NCBI RefSeq assembly: GCF_008728515.1
Contig: NC_044996.1
Coordinates: forward strand, 103,857,287 to 103,921,286
DNA from: Papio anubis
Lineage: Eukaryota; Chordata; Mammalia; Primates; Cercopithecidae
Direction: 5' to 3'
Length of the DNA: 64,000 nt
In this document: one piece after another, positions 53,648 through 64,000 of the stretch
How positions within the stretch are numbered: position 1 is the stretch's first letter
Layout of the letters: the number at the start of each line of letters is the position of its first letter
Notes under the pieces: model-generated
The model's input: only the letters and a program-made list of their open reading frames with translations
Told to the model about the DNA's origin: nothing
Databases searched by the model: none
Position numbers and translations under genes: made by a program

Positions 53648-53921
53648 TTTTTTTTTTGAGACGGAGTCTCGCCCTGTCACCCAGGCTACAGTGCAATGGC
53701 ACAATCTCGGGTCACTGCAACCTCCACCTCCCAGGTTCAAACGATTCTCCTGCCTCAGCCTCCCGAGTAGCTGTGATTACAGGCACCCGCCACCACGTAT
53801 TTTTAGTAGAGACAGGGTTTCACCATGTTGGCCAGGCTGGTCTTGAACTCCTGACCTCATGATCCGCGCGCCTCGGCCTCCCAAAGTGCTGGGATTACAG
53901 GCGTGAGCCACCGCACCAGGC
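53648..53921 (-). mobile_element. Alu, antisense, with 17-bp target duplication
   Basis: CTCAGTGACCAATTTTT at 53631-53647 and 53922-53938. Forms a close inverted pair with 53312-53616. Confidence 0.96.
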
Positions 53922-54418
53922 CTCAGTGACCAATTTTTATATGAAAGCCTTTAATCAGAATGATAAGTGGAATATCAGAGTTACCACATGGCCCATTTTG
54001 CAAACAGGGCATTTGTCATTACTGAACACTTCTGTGCCAGAGAACCACGGTTAAGATCTAAGGCCAGTACAAGTTGGGAAATCTGTTAGAAGACACTCCT
54101 CATTGTTAGGAGTGCAAAAGGCAATCCCCCCAGGATAAAAGGAGACAGATAAGCATGCCCTTATTTCCCTTCAACACCGGAAGACTATAGAGAAAGCTGC
54201 CTTGTCACTGAGCAAAGCAAAAGATGAGGAAATTGGGAACAAACTTCCCCTGAAAAAATTGCGGCCACCAGTCCACCTTGAATGGATTTGCACCCAGGTA
54301 CACATAGCCTGGGGCAGCCAGGGGAGCTGAAGCCATGTACTTGATTTGAAGTTTCTCCTTCCTTTGCTAATAATTTCAGATGTATGGTGTAAACAGAAAG
54401 TCTCTGAAGGCAAAGACT

Positions 54419-54522
54419 TTTTTTTTTTTTTTTTTTTTTGAGACAGAGTCTCGCTTTGTGGCCCAGGCTGGAGCGCAGTGGCGTGATTTCGGCTTACTGC
54501 AAGCTCCGCCTCCCGGGTTCAT
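54419..54522 (-). mobile_element. Alu, antisense, strongly head-truncated (about 105 bp)
   Basis: Only the poly-T and the adjacent part of one arm, ending CTCCGCCTCCCGGGTTCAT. Flanked by TGAAGGCAAAGACTTTT and a one-mismatch copy, TGAAGGCAAACACTTTT. Confidence 0.93.
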
Positions 54523-54740
54523 ATGAAGGCAAACACTTTTATCCTAACCCCCACTAACTTCATCCTATCCACCCGACATAAACTTTTTCCAGGGCAGTAG
54601 CCAGCAAGTCAAAATTATCGGGCACACAAGGAAACAAGTAAGACCCAACAGAAATGACAGATGATAGAAACAAATCCAAACCTACTGCATGTATTGGAAT
54701 TAAGAGACAAAGATTTTTAAAATAAGCTTACCAGGTTGGT

Positions 54741-55051
54741 TGGTTTGTTTTTGAGACAAGGTCTTGTGCTGTCACCCAGGCTGGAGTGCAATGGCATGAT
54801 CACAGCTCACTGCAGCCTCGACCTCCTGGACCCAAGCAATCCACCCACCTCAGCCTTCCCAGTACCTGGGACAACAGGCGCGCACCACCACACCCAGCTA
54901 ATTTTTTTCTTTTTCTTTCTTTTTTTTTTTTTGTAGAGATGAGGTCTCACTATGTTGCCCAAGCTGATCTCCCACTCCTAGGCTCAAGTGATCCTTCTAC
55001 CTTAGCCTCTCAAAGCGCTGGGATTACAAGCATGAGCTACCGCGCCTAGCC
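54741..55051 (-). mobile_element. Alu, antisense, old
   Basis: TTGAGACAAGGTCTTGTGCT to CTACCGCGCCTAGCC. Confidence 0.93.
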
Positions 55052-55525
55052 CAGGTTTTTACAAATCAATAATAAGGTTGTAAAATATTTTCAGAGAGCA
55101 GAAAAAATTTCTAATGACATAGCAGATTTTAAAAAGAACCGAAAGAACATCCAGGGGAAAACATCCTGTAACAAAATTAAAATCTCAGTGGTCACACCTA
55201 TTAGAATGGCTAAAATTTTTTTGAAGTTTCATCAGTAGGTGAATAGATCAATAAATTGTGATATATCCATACAATGGAATGCCACTCAGCAATAAAAAGG
55301 ATCAAACTATTGATATCTGCAGCAATATGGATGAAACACAAGATCATTATGCTGAGTGAAAGAAGCCAGGCAAAAAAGAGCACACACTATATGATTCCAT
55401 TTACATAAACTTCTGGAAAATGCAAACTTATCTATAATGACAGTTGCCTAGGGATAGGGGTGGAGGAAGGGAGGAATTACAGAGAAGCATGAGGAAATTC
55501 TGGGGGTAATGAATATGTTTTTCTT

Positions 55526-55814
55526 TTTTTGGAGATGGAGTCTCATCCTGTCGCCCAGGCTGGAGTGCAGTGGCGCAATCTCAGCTTACTGTAACCTCCG
55601 CCTCCCCAGTTCAAGTGATCCTCCTGCCTCAGCCTCCCGAGTAGCTGGGTTTACAGACACCTGCCACCATGCCTGGCTAGTTTTTTGTATTTTTAGTAGA
55701 GACAGGGTTTCACCGTATTGGCCAGGCTGGTCTTGAGCTCCTGACCTCAAGTGATCTGCCTGCCTCGGCCTCCGAAAGTGCTAGGATTACAGGCGTGAGC
55801 CACCATGCCCAGCC
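55526..55814 (-). mobile_element. Alu, antisense, inner member of a pair
   Basis: GGAGATGGAGTCTCATCCTG to CACCATGCCCAGCC, followed by TTTTTCTTTTTT, which also precedes it: a T-rich duplication inside the tail of the next Alu. Confidence 0.93.
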
Positions 55815-56129
55815 ATTTTTCTTTTTTATTTATTTTTTATTCTTCTAAAGTCAAGGTATTTCTCTGTCTCCCAGGCTGGAGTGCCGTGGTGCAATCTTGG
55901 CTCCTTGCAGCCTGGAACTCCTGGACTCAAGCGATCCTCCTGTCTCAGCCTCCCAAGTAGCTGGGATTACAGGTGCCCGCCACCACGCCCGGCTAATTTT
56001 TTAATTTTCAGTAGAGATGAGGTCTCACTATGTTGGCCAGGCTGGTCTTGAACTCCTGACCTCAGGTGGTCTGCCCACCTCGACCTCCTAAAGTGTTGGG
56101 ATTATGGGTGTGAGCCACCGCACCTGGCT
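55815..56129 (-). mobile_element. Alu, antisense, outer member of a pair
   Basis: Its head ends at 56129 against the right copy of ATGAATATGTTTTTCTT (56130-56146). The left copy is at 55509-55525, on the far side of the inner Alu. Confidence 0.93.
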
Positions 56130-57840
56130 ATGAATATGTTTTTCTTGATTGTAGTGATAGTTTCATGGGATGTATACAGATATCAAAACTGATAAATTTG
56201 TATGCTTTAAATATGTTCAATATATTGCCAAAAAACTGAACTGTTAAAGTTGTAAAATATATATAGAGAGAAAGGGATTTTAACTGGGATTATAAGAAAG
56301 AGGCCCACTGGTCAGTGTGTACCCCAAGACCTGAGTAAGCTATTCCTGGCAGAAGAGAAAGATCAGTTTTCCTTTGCTTAGAAACTGAATTGACCTCTGG
56401 GATGTCAGTGGGCATGCAATACTAACAAGAAAGATTTGAAACAATTTTATCAGCCAGACCCCCAAAACTTTGTTCAAATGTGTTGCTACCAAGTCACATT
56501 CTTCACATTTTCTAGATGAGAAATCAGTTTTTTTGGACCCAAATGCCTTACTCTAGGCACATCAATCTAGTCTTTGATATATTTTAGCTCCCGGGCTCTG
56601 TCATCCCTCCCCTTGTCTTGCCTACAAGATCCTGATCTAAGCCATCAATAAATTGTTAAGCATGTGTTTGAAATTTCCTTCCAGGTTGACCTTAACCCTA
56701 ACACGGTTTCCATGCACTTACTGAGCTAAAAAAGATAATGTTTATTTCTGGAGTGTCTGGTAGAAATCAATTTCATTCCTCTGTCATCACACCACATGAG
56801 ACAATGCCATAAATTTTTCCTGGGAACGTGTATTTTTATGTTTTAAGCTTAAAAACATTTATTATAAGAGACTCTCTACATTGTAACATAAGCTTCACAA
56901 GGTCACGATTTTGTGCCTTAACCTGTCAAAAAATTCCTCAATTCTGTTTGTTTCCAAAGATCTTATGCCTTTTAGTTCTGACTAATAGCACATACTGACT
57001 TGCACCAGAAGAATCCCCAAAGCAAGCCTTCATCAGCCTCCTCTGTATGCCACATAGTATATGAAGATGGACTTTGATACTATTACTGAGAGTTCGCAGT
57101 ATTTTCCAATAAATGTCTTTCCCCCAACCAAAAATAAATACATAAAAACTTCAGTGAACAAGAGTGGGTAAGAGACATGGAAGGCAGCCTCCTTAAGAAA
57201 ATAGAAAATAACACTTCCCAAATCATTTTATGATGTCAACGTTACCCTGATACCAAAACTCAGTAAAGGCAGTTCAAGAAAAGGAAACTACGTACCAGTA
57301 TCTGTCATGAACACAGAAGTAAAACTCCTCAGCAAAATATTAGCAAATTGAATCCAGCAATATATTAAAAAGATGATATATTATGAACCAGTGGAGTTTG
57401 TACTGGGAATGCATGGCTGGTTCAGCATTTCTAAACCAATCTGCCGATCCACTAGATTAACAGACTAAAGAAGAAAATCCACATAGTCATATCAATAGAT
57501 GCAGAAAAAGCATTTGGTAAAATTCAAAACCCAATCAGATTAAAAGTCTCATAAACTGTGAATTGAGGGGAACTTAACCTGATAAAGGACATGTATAGTA
57601 AACCTACAACTAACATTACTAGAAAGGAAAAAAATTTGCAGATGATATGATTCTGTGTGTAGAAGTCAAAGGAATCTGTAGACAATTAGAATTAACAGCA
57701 AGGTTTAGAAAGTTTGCTGATATAAAATCAATATACGAAAACCAATTATATTTATAAGCCACAAACAGAAAATAAAACTTTTAAAGGGTACCATACATAA
57801 CACCACTTGCAACACAGTAATATTATAAAATGTTCTTGCA

Positions 57841-58545
57841 CACACACAAAACAAAACTGGATCTGATTAGGCCTCTAGATTTTATTACCTATTTGCAGGA
57901 AATACAAAGGACAGAGAGACATACTAAAGATACCACAGGTACACAGTCAGAAAAATCTAGACTCTACAGAAACTAAAGGACAAACAACCAGTTTCTACAA
58001 CAAACAAATTGTAAGAAAAGAAAGAGGAGGGAGAGGGAACCTATAGATTTTAAAGGGATTTCAGAAGAAAACTATATTCTTGGATTTGTTCCAAAATAAT
58101 CTAGGATAAGGTGGTATAAATGAAATAAGGTCAGGTGCGGTGGCTCACGCTTGTAATCCAGCACTTTGGGAGGACGAGACAGGTGGATCACCTGAGGTCA
58201 GGAGTTCGAGACCAGTCTGGCCAACATGGTGAAACCCCATCTCTACTAAAAATACCAAAAAAATTAGCTGGGCATGGTGGCAGGTGTCTGTAATCGCAGC
58301 TACTTGGAAGGCCGGGACAGGAGAATTGCTGGAACCCGGGAGGCGGAGGTTGCAGTGAGCCGAGATCGTGCCACTGCACTCCAACCTGGGCAACAGAGTG
58401 AGACTCTGTCTCAAAAATAAATAAATAAAAAATAATAAAAAAATAAACTATGACTAATAATTGTCAAAGCTGGGTTGTAGATAGCTGGGTTTCATTACAC
58501 TATATCCTTGTATGTGTCTGAAATTTTTAGTATTACAAAGTGTTT
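57841..58545 (+). repeat. Unassigned insert inside the ancient L1M, carrying an Alu
   Basis: L1M ORF2 stops near 57840 and resumes near 58550. Between them is non-L1 sequence with a sense Alu at 58129-58447. The last part, GGGTTTCATTACACTATATC to TCTGAAATTTTTAGTATTAC, resembles the 3' end of a retroposed or old repeat unit that I cannot name. Confidence 0.4.
58129..58447 (+). mobile_element. Alu, sense
   Basis: GGTCAGGTGCGGTGGCTCAC to an AAAT-rich tail. Confidence 0.94.
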
Positions 58546-58581
58546 CTTAAAATACCATTTACAAAGCCTTTATTAAAAAAT

Positions 58582-58676
58582 GGCCAGGCGTGGTGACTCG
58601 CGCCTGTAATCCCTGCACTTTGGGAGGCCTAGGTGGGCGGATCACTTGAGACCAGGAGTTCAAGACCAGACTGGCC
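58582..58676 (+). mobile_element. Alu left-arm fragment, cut off by an AluY
   Basis: GGCCAGGCGTGGTGACTCGC to AAGACCAGACTGGCC. The rest of this Alu is not found after the AluY. Confidence 0.9.
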
Positions 58677-58974
58677 GGCCGGGCGCGGTGGCTCCAGCCT
58701 GTAATCCCAGCACTTTGGGAGGCCGAGACAGGCGGATCACGAGGTCAGGAGATCGAGACCTTCCTGGCTAACACAGTGAAACCCCGTCTCTACTAAAAAG
58801 AATACATAAAACTAGCCGGGCGCGGTGGCGGGCGCCTGTAGTCCCAGCTACTCAAGAGGCTGAGGCATGAGAATATGTCAAGCCTGGAAGGTGGAGATTG
58901 CAGTGAGCCAAAATTGTGCCACTGCACTCCAGTCTGGGCGGCAGAGAGAGACTCTGTCTCAAAAAATAAAATAA
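58677..58974 (+). mobile_element. AluY, sense, Old World monkey-like
   Basis: GGCCGGGCGCGGTGGCTCC, then CACGAGGTCAGGAGATCGAG and AAACTAGCCGGGCGCGG. Low divergence in the left arm; the right arm is more diverged (GAGAATATGTCAAGCCTGG). Confidence 0.93.
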
Positions 58975-59035
58975 CCTAGGAATAAATCTAACAAAGATGT
59001 CAAGACATTTACAGAATAAATTATAAAATTTATTG

Positions 59036-59171
59036 AGACCAGGTACAATGGCTCATGCCTGTAATCCCAGCACTTTTGGAGGCCAAAGCAGGCAGATTAC
59101 TAGAGCCCAGAAGTTTGAGACTGTCCTGAGTAACAGAGCAAGATCCGGTCTCTACAAAAATACAAAAATTA
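59036..59171 (+). mobile_element. Outer old Alu, left part
   Basis: AGACCAGGTACAATGGCTCA to ACAAAAATTA. Interrupted by the Alu at 59172 and continued at 59474. Confidence 0.9.
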
Positions 59172-59470
59172 GGCCAGGCCCGGTGGCTCACACCTGTAAT
59201 CTCAGCACTTTGGGAGGCCGAGGCAGGCAGATCACCTGAGGTCAGGAGTTTGAGACCAGCCTGGCCAACATGGCGAATCCCCATCTCTACTAAAAATACA
59301 AAAATTAGCTGGGCGTGGTGGCGGGCACCTGTAATCCCAGCTACTTGGGAGGCTGAGGCAGGGAGAATCACTTGAACCCGGGAGGACAGAGGTTGCAGTG
59401 AGCTGAGATCGTGCCACTCCACTCCATCCTGGGCGACAGAGCGACACTCTGTCTCAAGAAAAAAAAAAAA
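59172..59470 (+). mobile_element. Alu, sense, nested in an older Alu
   Basis: GGCCAGGCCCGGTGGCTCAC to poly-A. AAAAATTA occurs on both sides (59164-59171, 59466-59473). Confidence 0.93.
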
Positions 59471-59473
59471 TTA

Positions 59474-59648
59474 GGTGGCATGCACCTGTAGTCCGCTACT
59501 TAGGAACCTGAAGCGGAAGGATTGCTTGCACCCAGGAGGTCAAAGCAACAGTGAGCCAAGATTGTACCACTGCACTCCAGCCTGGGCGACAGAGCAAGAC
59601 TCTGTCTCGGGGAAAAAACAACAACAACAGCAACCAAAAAAAAAAAAA
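59474..59648 (+). mobile_element. Outer old Alu, right part
   Basis: GGTGGCATGCACCTGTAGTC to a poly-A/AT tail. Collinear with 59036-59171. Confidence 0.9.
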
Positions 59649-59667
59649 ATATATATATATATATATA
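59649..59667 (+). repeat. (AT)n run in an Alu tail
   Basis: A dinucleotide AT stretch after the A-rich tail of the nested Alu ending near 59650. Confidence 0.9.
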
Positions 59668-60143
59668 AACATTTAAAAAGATATAAGTAAATGGAGAGAC
59701 ATACTGTGTTCAAGGACTGGAAGACTCAGTATTATAGAGATGTCTATTCCTCCTAGATAGATTTCATAGATAAGATGCAATCCCAACAGTTTTGAAATTG
59801 ACAAGCTAATTTTAAAGTCTACATGGAAATGCACAAGGTCAGGAATAGCCAAGATGCTCTTGAAGAACAAGGAAGGAGGTCTTGCTCTACCAGATACCAA
59901 GACTTGTTATAAAGCTATAGTAAACAAGATAATAAGGTATAGGTTTAGAGATAATTAGGTATGCTCAAATAGACCACAAAGGAATAGAGAACCTGAAAAC
60001 ACTCCCATACATAAATGGACACTTGATGTGCACAGCAATGAGGAATGGACAGGCTTTTCAATAATGTGGGACAATTGGGTATCCATTAGGAAGAAAAAAG
60101 GAATTGGACCCCTCCTTTACACCATAAGCAAAAATCAGTTCTA

Positions 60144-60442
60144 GGCCGGGCACAGTGGCTCACGCCTGTAATCCCAGCATTTTGGGAGGCCAAGGCAGGT
60201 GGATCGCACGAAGTCAGGAGTTCAAGACTAGCCTGGCCAACATGGTGAAACCCCATCTCTACTAAAAAAATACAAAAATTAGCCAGGCATGGTGGCACAC
60301 GCCTGTAATCCCACCTACTCAGGAGGCTGAGGCATGAGAATCACTTGAACCTAGGAAGCAGAGGTTACAGTGAGCCGAGATTGCACCACTGCACTCCAGC
60401 CTGGGCATCACAAGGTGACTCTGTCTCAAAAACAGAAAAAAC
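60144..60442 (+). mobile_element. Alu, sense
   Basis: GGCCGGGCACAGTGGCTCAC to AAAAACAGAAAAAACAG. Confidence 0.94.
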
Positions 60443-60543
60443 AGCAGTACTAGTACATTAATACCCGAAATGTAAAAGACAAAACTATAAACTTTGAGAA
60501 GGTAATATTGGAGAATATCTTCTGGGACAAGGAAGGATTTCTT

Positions 60544-60702
60544 TTTATTTTTATTTATTTTTCTAAAGTCAGGGTCTCTGTCTCCCAGGCTGGAGTGCAG
60601 TGGTGTAGTCTTGGCTGACTGCAGCTTGGAACTCCTGTACTCAAGTGATCCTGCTTCAGCCTCCCTAGTAGCTGGGACTACAGGCACATAACATCACACC
60701 AG

Positions 60703-60740
<38 letters not shown>

Positions 60741-60828
60741 GATAGGGTCTTGCTATGTTGCTCAGGCTGGTCTCAAACTCCTGGCCCCAAGTGAGCCTCC
60801 CTCCTTGGCCTCCCAAAGTGTTGGGAAA
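60544..60828 (-). mobile_element. Alu, antisense, head-truncated, with an inner long T run
   Basis: AAGTCAGGGTCTCTGTCTCC to CTCCCAAAGTGTTGGGA. About 30 T lie at the arm junction. It shares one target duplication with the Alu at 60848. Confidence 0.91.
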
Positions 60829-60847
60829 TCCCCTGCTAAGAATTTCA

Positions 60848-61143
60848 TTTTTGGTTTTTTTTACACAAGGTCTCGCTCAGTTGCCCAGGCTAGAATGCAC
60901 TGGCATGATCTCAAATCACTGCAACCTCCACCTCTCAGGCTCAAGTAATTCTCCTGTCTCAGCATCTGGAGTAGCTGGGACTACAGGCACATGCCACCGC
61001 ACCCAGCTAATTTTTGTATTTTTAGTAGAGATGGGGTTTCGCCATGTTGCCCAGGCTGGTGTGAACTCCTGAGCTCAAGTGATCCACCTGCCTCAGCCTC
61101 CCAGAGTGCTGGGATTACAGGCATGAGCCATCGCACCTGGCTG
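60848..61143 (-). mobile_element. Alu, antisense
   Basis: ACACAAGGTCTCGCTCAGTT to ATCGCACCTGGCTG. AGGATTTCTT at 61144-61153 matches 60534-60543 on the far side of the neighbouring Alu. Confidence 0.92.
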
Positions 61144-61190
61144 AGGATTTCTTAAGATATCAAAAATACTTCCCATTAAAGAAAAGACTT

Positions 61191-61492
61191 GGCCGGGCAC
61201 GGTGGCTCAAGCCTGTAATCCCAGCACTTTGGGAGGCCGAGGCGGGTGGATCACGAGGTCAGGAGATCGAGACTATCCTGGCTAACATGGTGAAACCCCG
61301 TCTCTACTAAAAATACAAAAAACTAGCCGGGCGTGGTGGCGGGCACCTGTAGTCTCAGCTACTTGGGAGGCTGAGGCGGGAGAATGGCGTGAACCCGGGA
61401 GGCGGAGCTTGCAGTGAGCCGAGATCACGCCACTGCACTCCAGCCTGGGAGACACAGCGAGACTCCGTCTCAAAAAAAAAAAAAAAAAAAGA
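61191..61492 (+). mobile_element. AluY, sense, Old World monkey-like, youngest-looking
   Basis: GGCCGGGCACGGTGGCTCAA, then GCCTGTAATC and AAAAAACTAGCCGGGCGTGG. Very low divergence with a pure A tail. AAAGAAAAGACT at 61178-61189 and 61493-61504. Confidence 0.96.
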
Positions 61493-62264
61493 AAAGAAAA
61501 GACTGATAAATTTGACTAAATTAAAACTAATAAGTTATGCTCATCAAATGATACCATAAAGAGAGCAAAAAGGCAAGCCACAGAGTAGAAGAAGATGTCT
61601 GCAACACATATATTAATAACTGACAAAAGCATAATATCCAGACTATATAAAGAATTTCTACAAATCTATGAGAAAAAGACAACTGAATAGAAGAATGGTC
61701 AAAAGACTTGAACAGACACTTTACAAAAGAAGAAATTCAGTAGCCAATAAACATATGAAAAAATGATCAATCTTACTAATGAGTGAAACGTAAACTAAAA
61801 TGTAAATTAGAAACACAGTGGTATTCCATTATTCATCCACCATGATGGCTAAAGTTAAAGATGGGTAATACCAAGTGTTGCCAAGGAAGTGGAACAGTAG
61901 GAATGTTCATACACTGCTGGTGGGAGTGTAAATCAGTACAATGTCATTGGAAAGTAACTTGCCATTTACAATAGCACCATATGGCATTCCGATCGTGATT
62001 TTGGACTCTTATATGTGAGTCACTTGGGGACCCTTGGTTAGCCCCCATGAGCAAAATCATTAAGAGAGCAAAGTCTTCTGTGGCAGTATCCTGAAAAGTA
62101 AGTATTTGCTTAGACTGAACCTAAAAGAGCAACTTTTTAACATCATCTTTGTTTATGTTACCAATGCTGGATGTTATAGATCAAAATTATAATGTCCTGA
62201 TTGTGGTTATAACTGTGAATTTAATCAGAGCACACTTTTTATATCTTATATTAGAATCTCCATG

Positions 62265-62380
62265 TAGCAGTAGTACCATTTATTAAGCTGTTGTTAGAAA
62301 GATTAAAGGAGTTAATACATGTAAAGTTCCTAGAAAAGTGTCTAACATTAAGTGCTCAGTACCAGCTAACAAGTGACAAA
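62265..62380 (+). repeat. MIR fragment
   Basis: AGGAGTTAATACATGTAAAG, then TTCCTAGAAAAGTGTCTAAC and TTAAGTGCTCAGTACCAGCT match the MIR tail. Confidence 0.65.
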
Positions 62381-62608
62381 GCCAGAATTCAAACCAGGCC
62401 TGTGTTGAAACATTCTACTGTGTCTCATGGCCACATGTTTAGGCATCTAATCTGTGTTGTCAGTATATGTTCAAGGAGTACCATGCCATTTTAGTATAAG
62501 CCTATATTTTAAAAACATTTCTAGGAAATTGTCATGAAAACCAAAGAATAGCCTTTGTCCAAATTTTTTAAAAGATTAGAATGAGTATGGTTATGCTGTT
62601 TTATGTAA

Positions 62609-64000
<1,392 letters not shown>

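Larger units (their letters stand above)
55190..56260 (+). mobile_element. Ancient L1M 3' fragment (sense), split by an Alu pair
   Basis: L1 3' phrases occur at 55250-55508 (CCATACAATGGAATGCCACT, TTATGCTGAGTGAAAGAAGC). They resume at 56147-56260 (TGATAGTTTCATGGGATGTA) after the two antisense Alus and their 17-bp target duplication. Confidence 0.83.
57215..61990 (+). mobile_element. Ancient L1M ORF2 (sense), broken by at least eight Alus
   Basis: ORF2 pieces are collinear: 57215-57840, 58550-58581, 58975-59035, 59680-60143, 60445-60533, 61154-61190 and 61505-61990. Phrases include ATCAATAGATGCAGAAAAAG, AACCTAGGAATAAATCTAAC and ACTGCTGGTGGGAGTGTAAA. Between 57840 and 58545 a different unassigned insert (with its own Alu) splits the L1. 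All coding frames are destroyed. Confidence 0.83.

Overview
The window is primate nuclear DNA from the X-linked gene CASK (calcium/calmodulin-dependent serine protein kinase, a MAGUK scaffold), read in the sense direction. Ten exons between 18495 and 62807, each with AG and GT at its borders, join into exactly 1000 coding bases in one open frame. They encode the end of the first L27 domain, the second L27 domain, the PDZ domain, the alternatively spliced linker, the SH3 domain and the start of the HOOK region. The N-terminal kinase-like domain and the C-terminal guanylate kinase-like domain lie outside. I found no other protein-coding gene, and the remaining 98% of the window is intron.

Layout: 1-18494 is the 3' part of a long upstream intron. 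L27 exons are at 18495 and 21092. The exon at 28184 runs from the end of L27 through a Pro/Ser/Thr linker into the PDZ start. PDZ exons are at 36103, 44224 and 45688. Two small symmetric linker exons are at 48450 and 49915, the SH3 exon is at 51631, and the SH3/HOOK exon is at 62692. The cluster 44224-51827 is compact and nearly repeat-free. The 10.9-kb intron before the last exon is packed with Alu and L1 copies.

The introns hold about 43 Alu copies, both orientations, several nested. There is a 3.6-kb 5'-truncated antisense L1PA element with a perfect 15-bp target-site duplication (37595-41184). Five older L1M copies are present: 4810-5905; 6188-6645; 31512-35600, which contains a U6 snRNA pseudogene; 41570-43505; and 55190-56260 with 57215-61990. 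Smaller relics include a MLT1 LTR, a MER1B-type hAT transposon with an intact 8-bp target duplication, other hAT relics, MIR and L2 fragments, and a GATA-type microsatellite.

Species: the coding sequence fits any catarrhine primate. The youngest Alus (10185, 58677, 61191) carry variants I associate with Old World monkey AluY (for example CAAGCCTGTAATC, AACTAGCCGGG, GGCCGGATCTCAGCTCACTG). I therefore favour a cercopithecid such as a macaque or baboon over human; this is inference.

I see no previously undescribed gene system. The most interesting points are the U6 copy joined to an L1 3' end, two perfect tandem duplications (28 bp and 44 bp) within 1 kb upstream of an exon, two sites where a pair of Alus sits within one target-site duplication, a close inverted Alu pair, an Alu 53 bp from a splice acceptor, and the adjacent frame-preserving linker exons.
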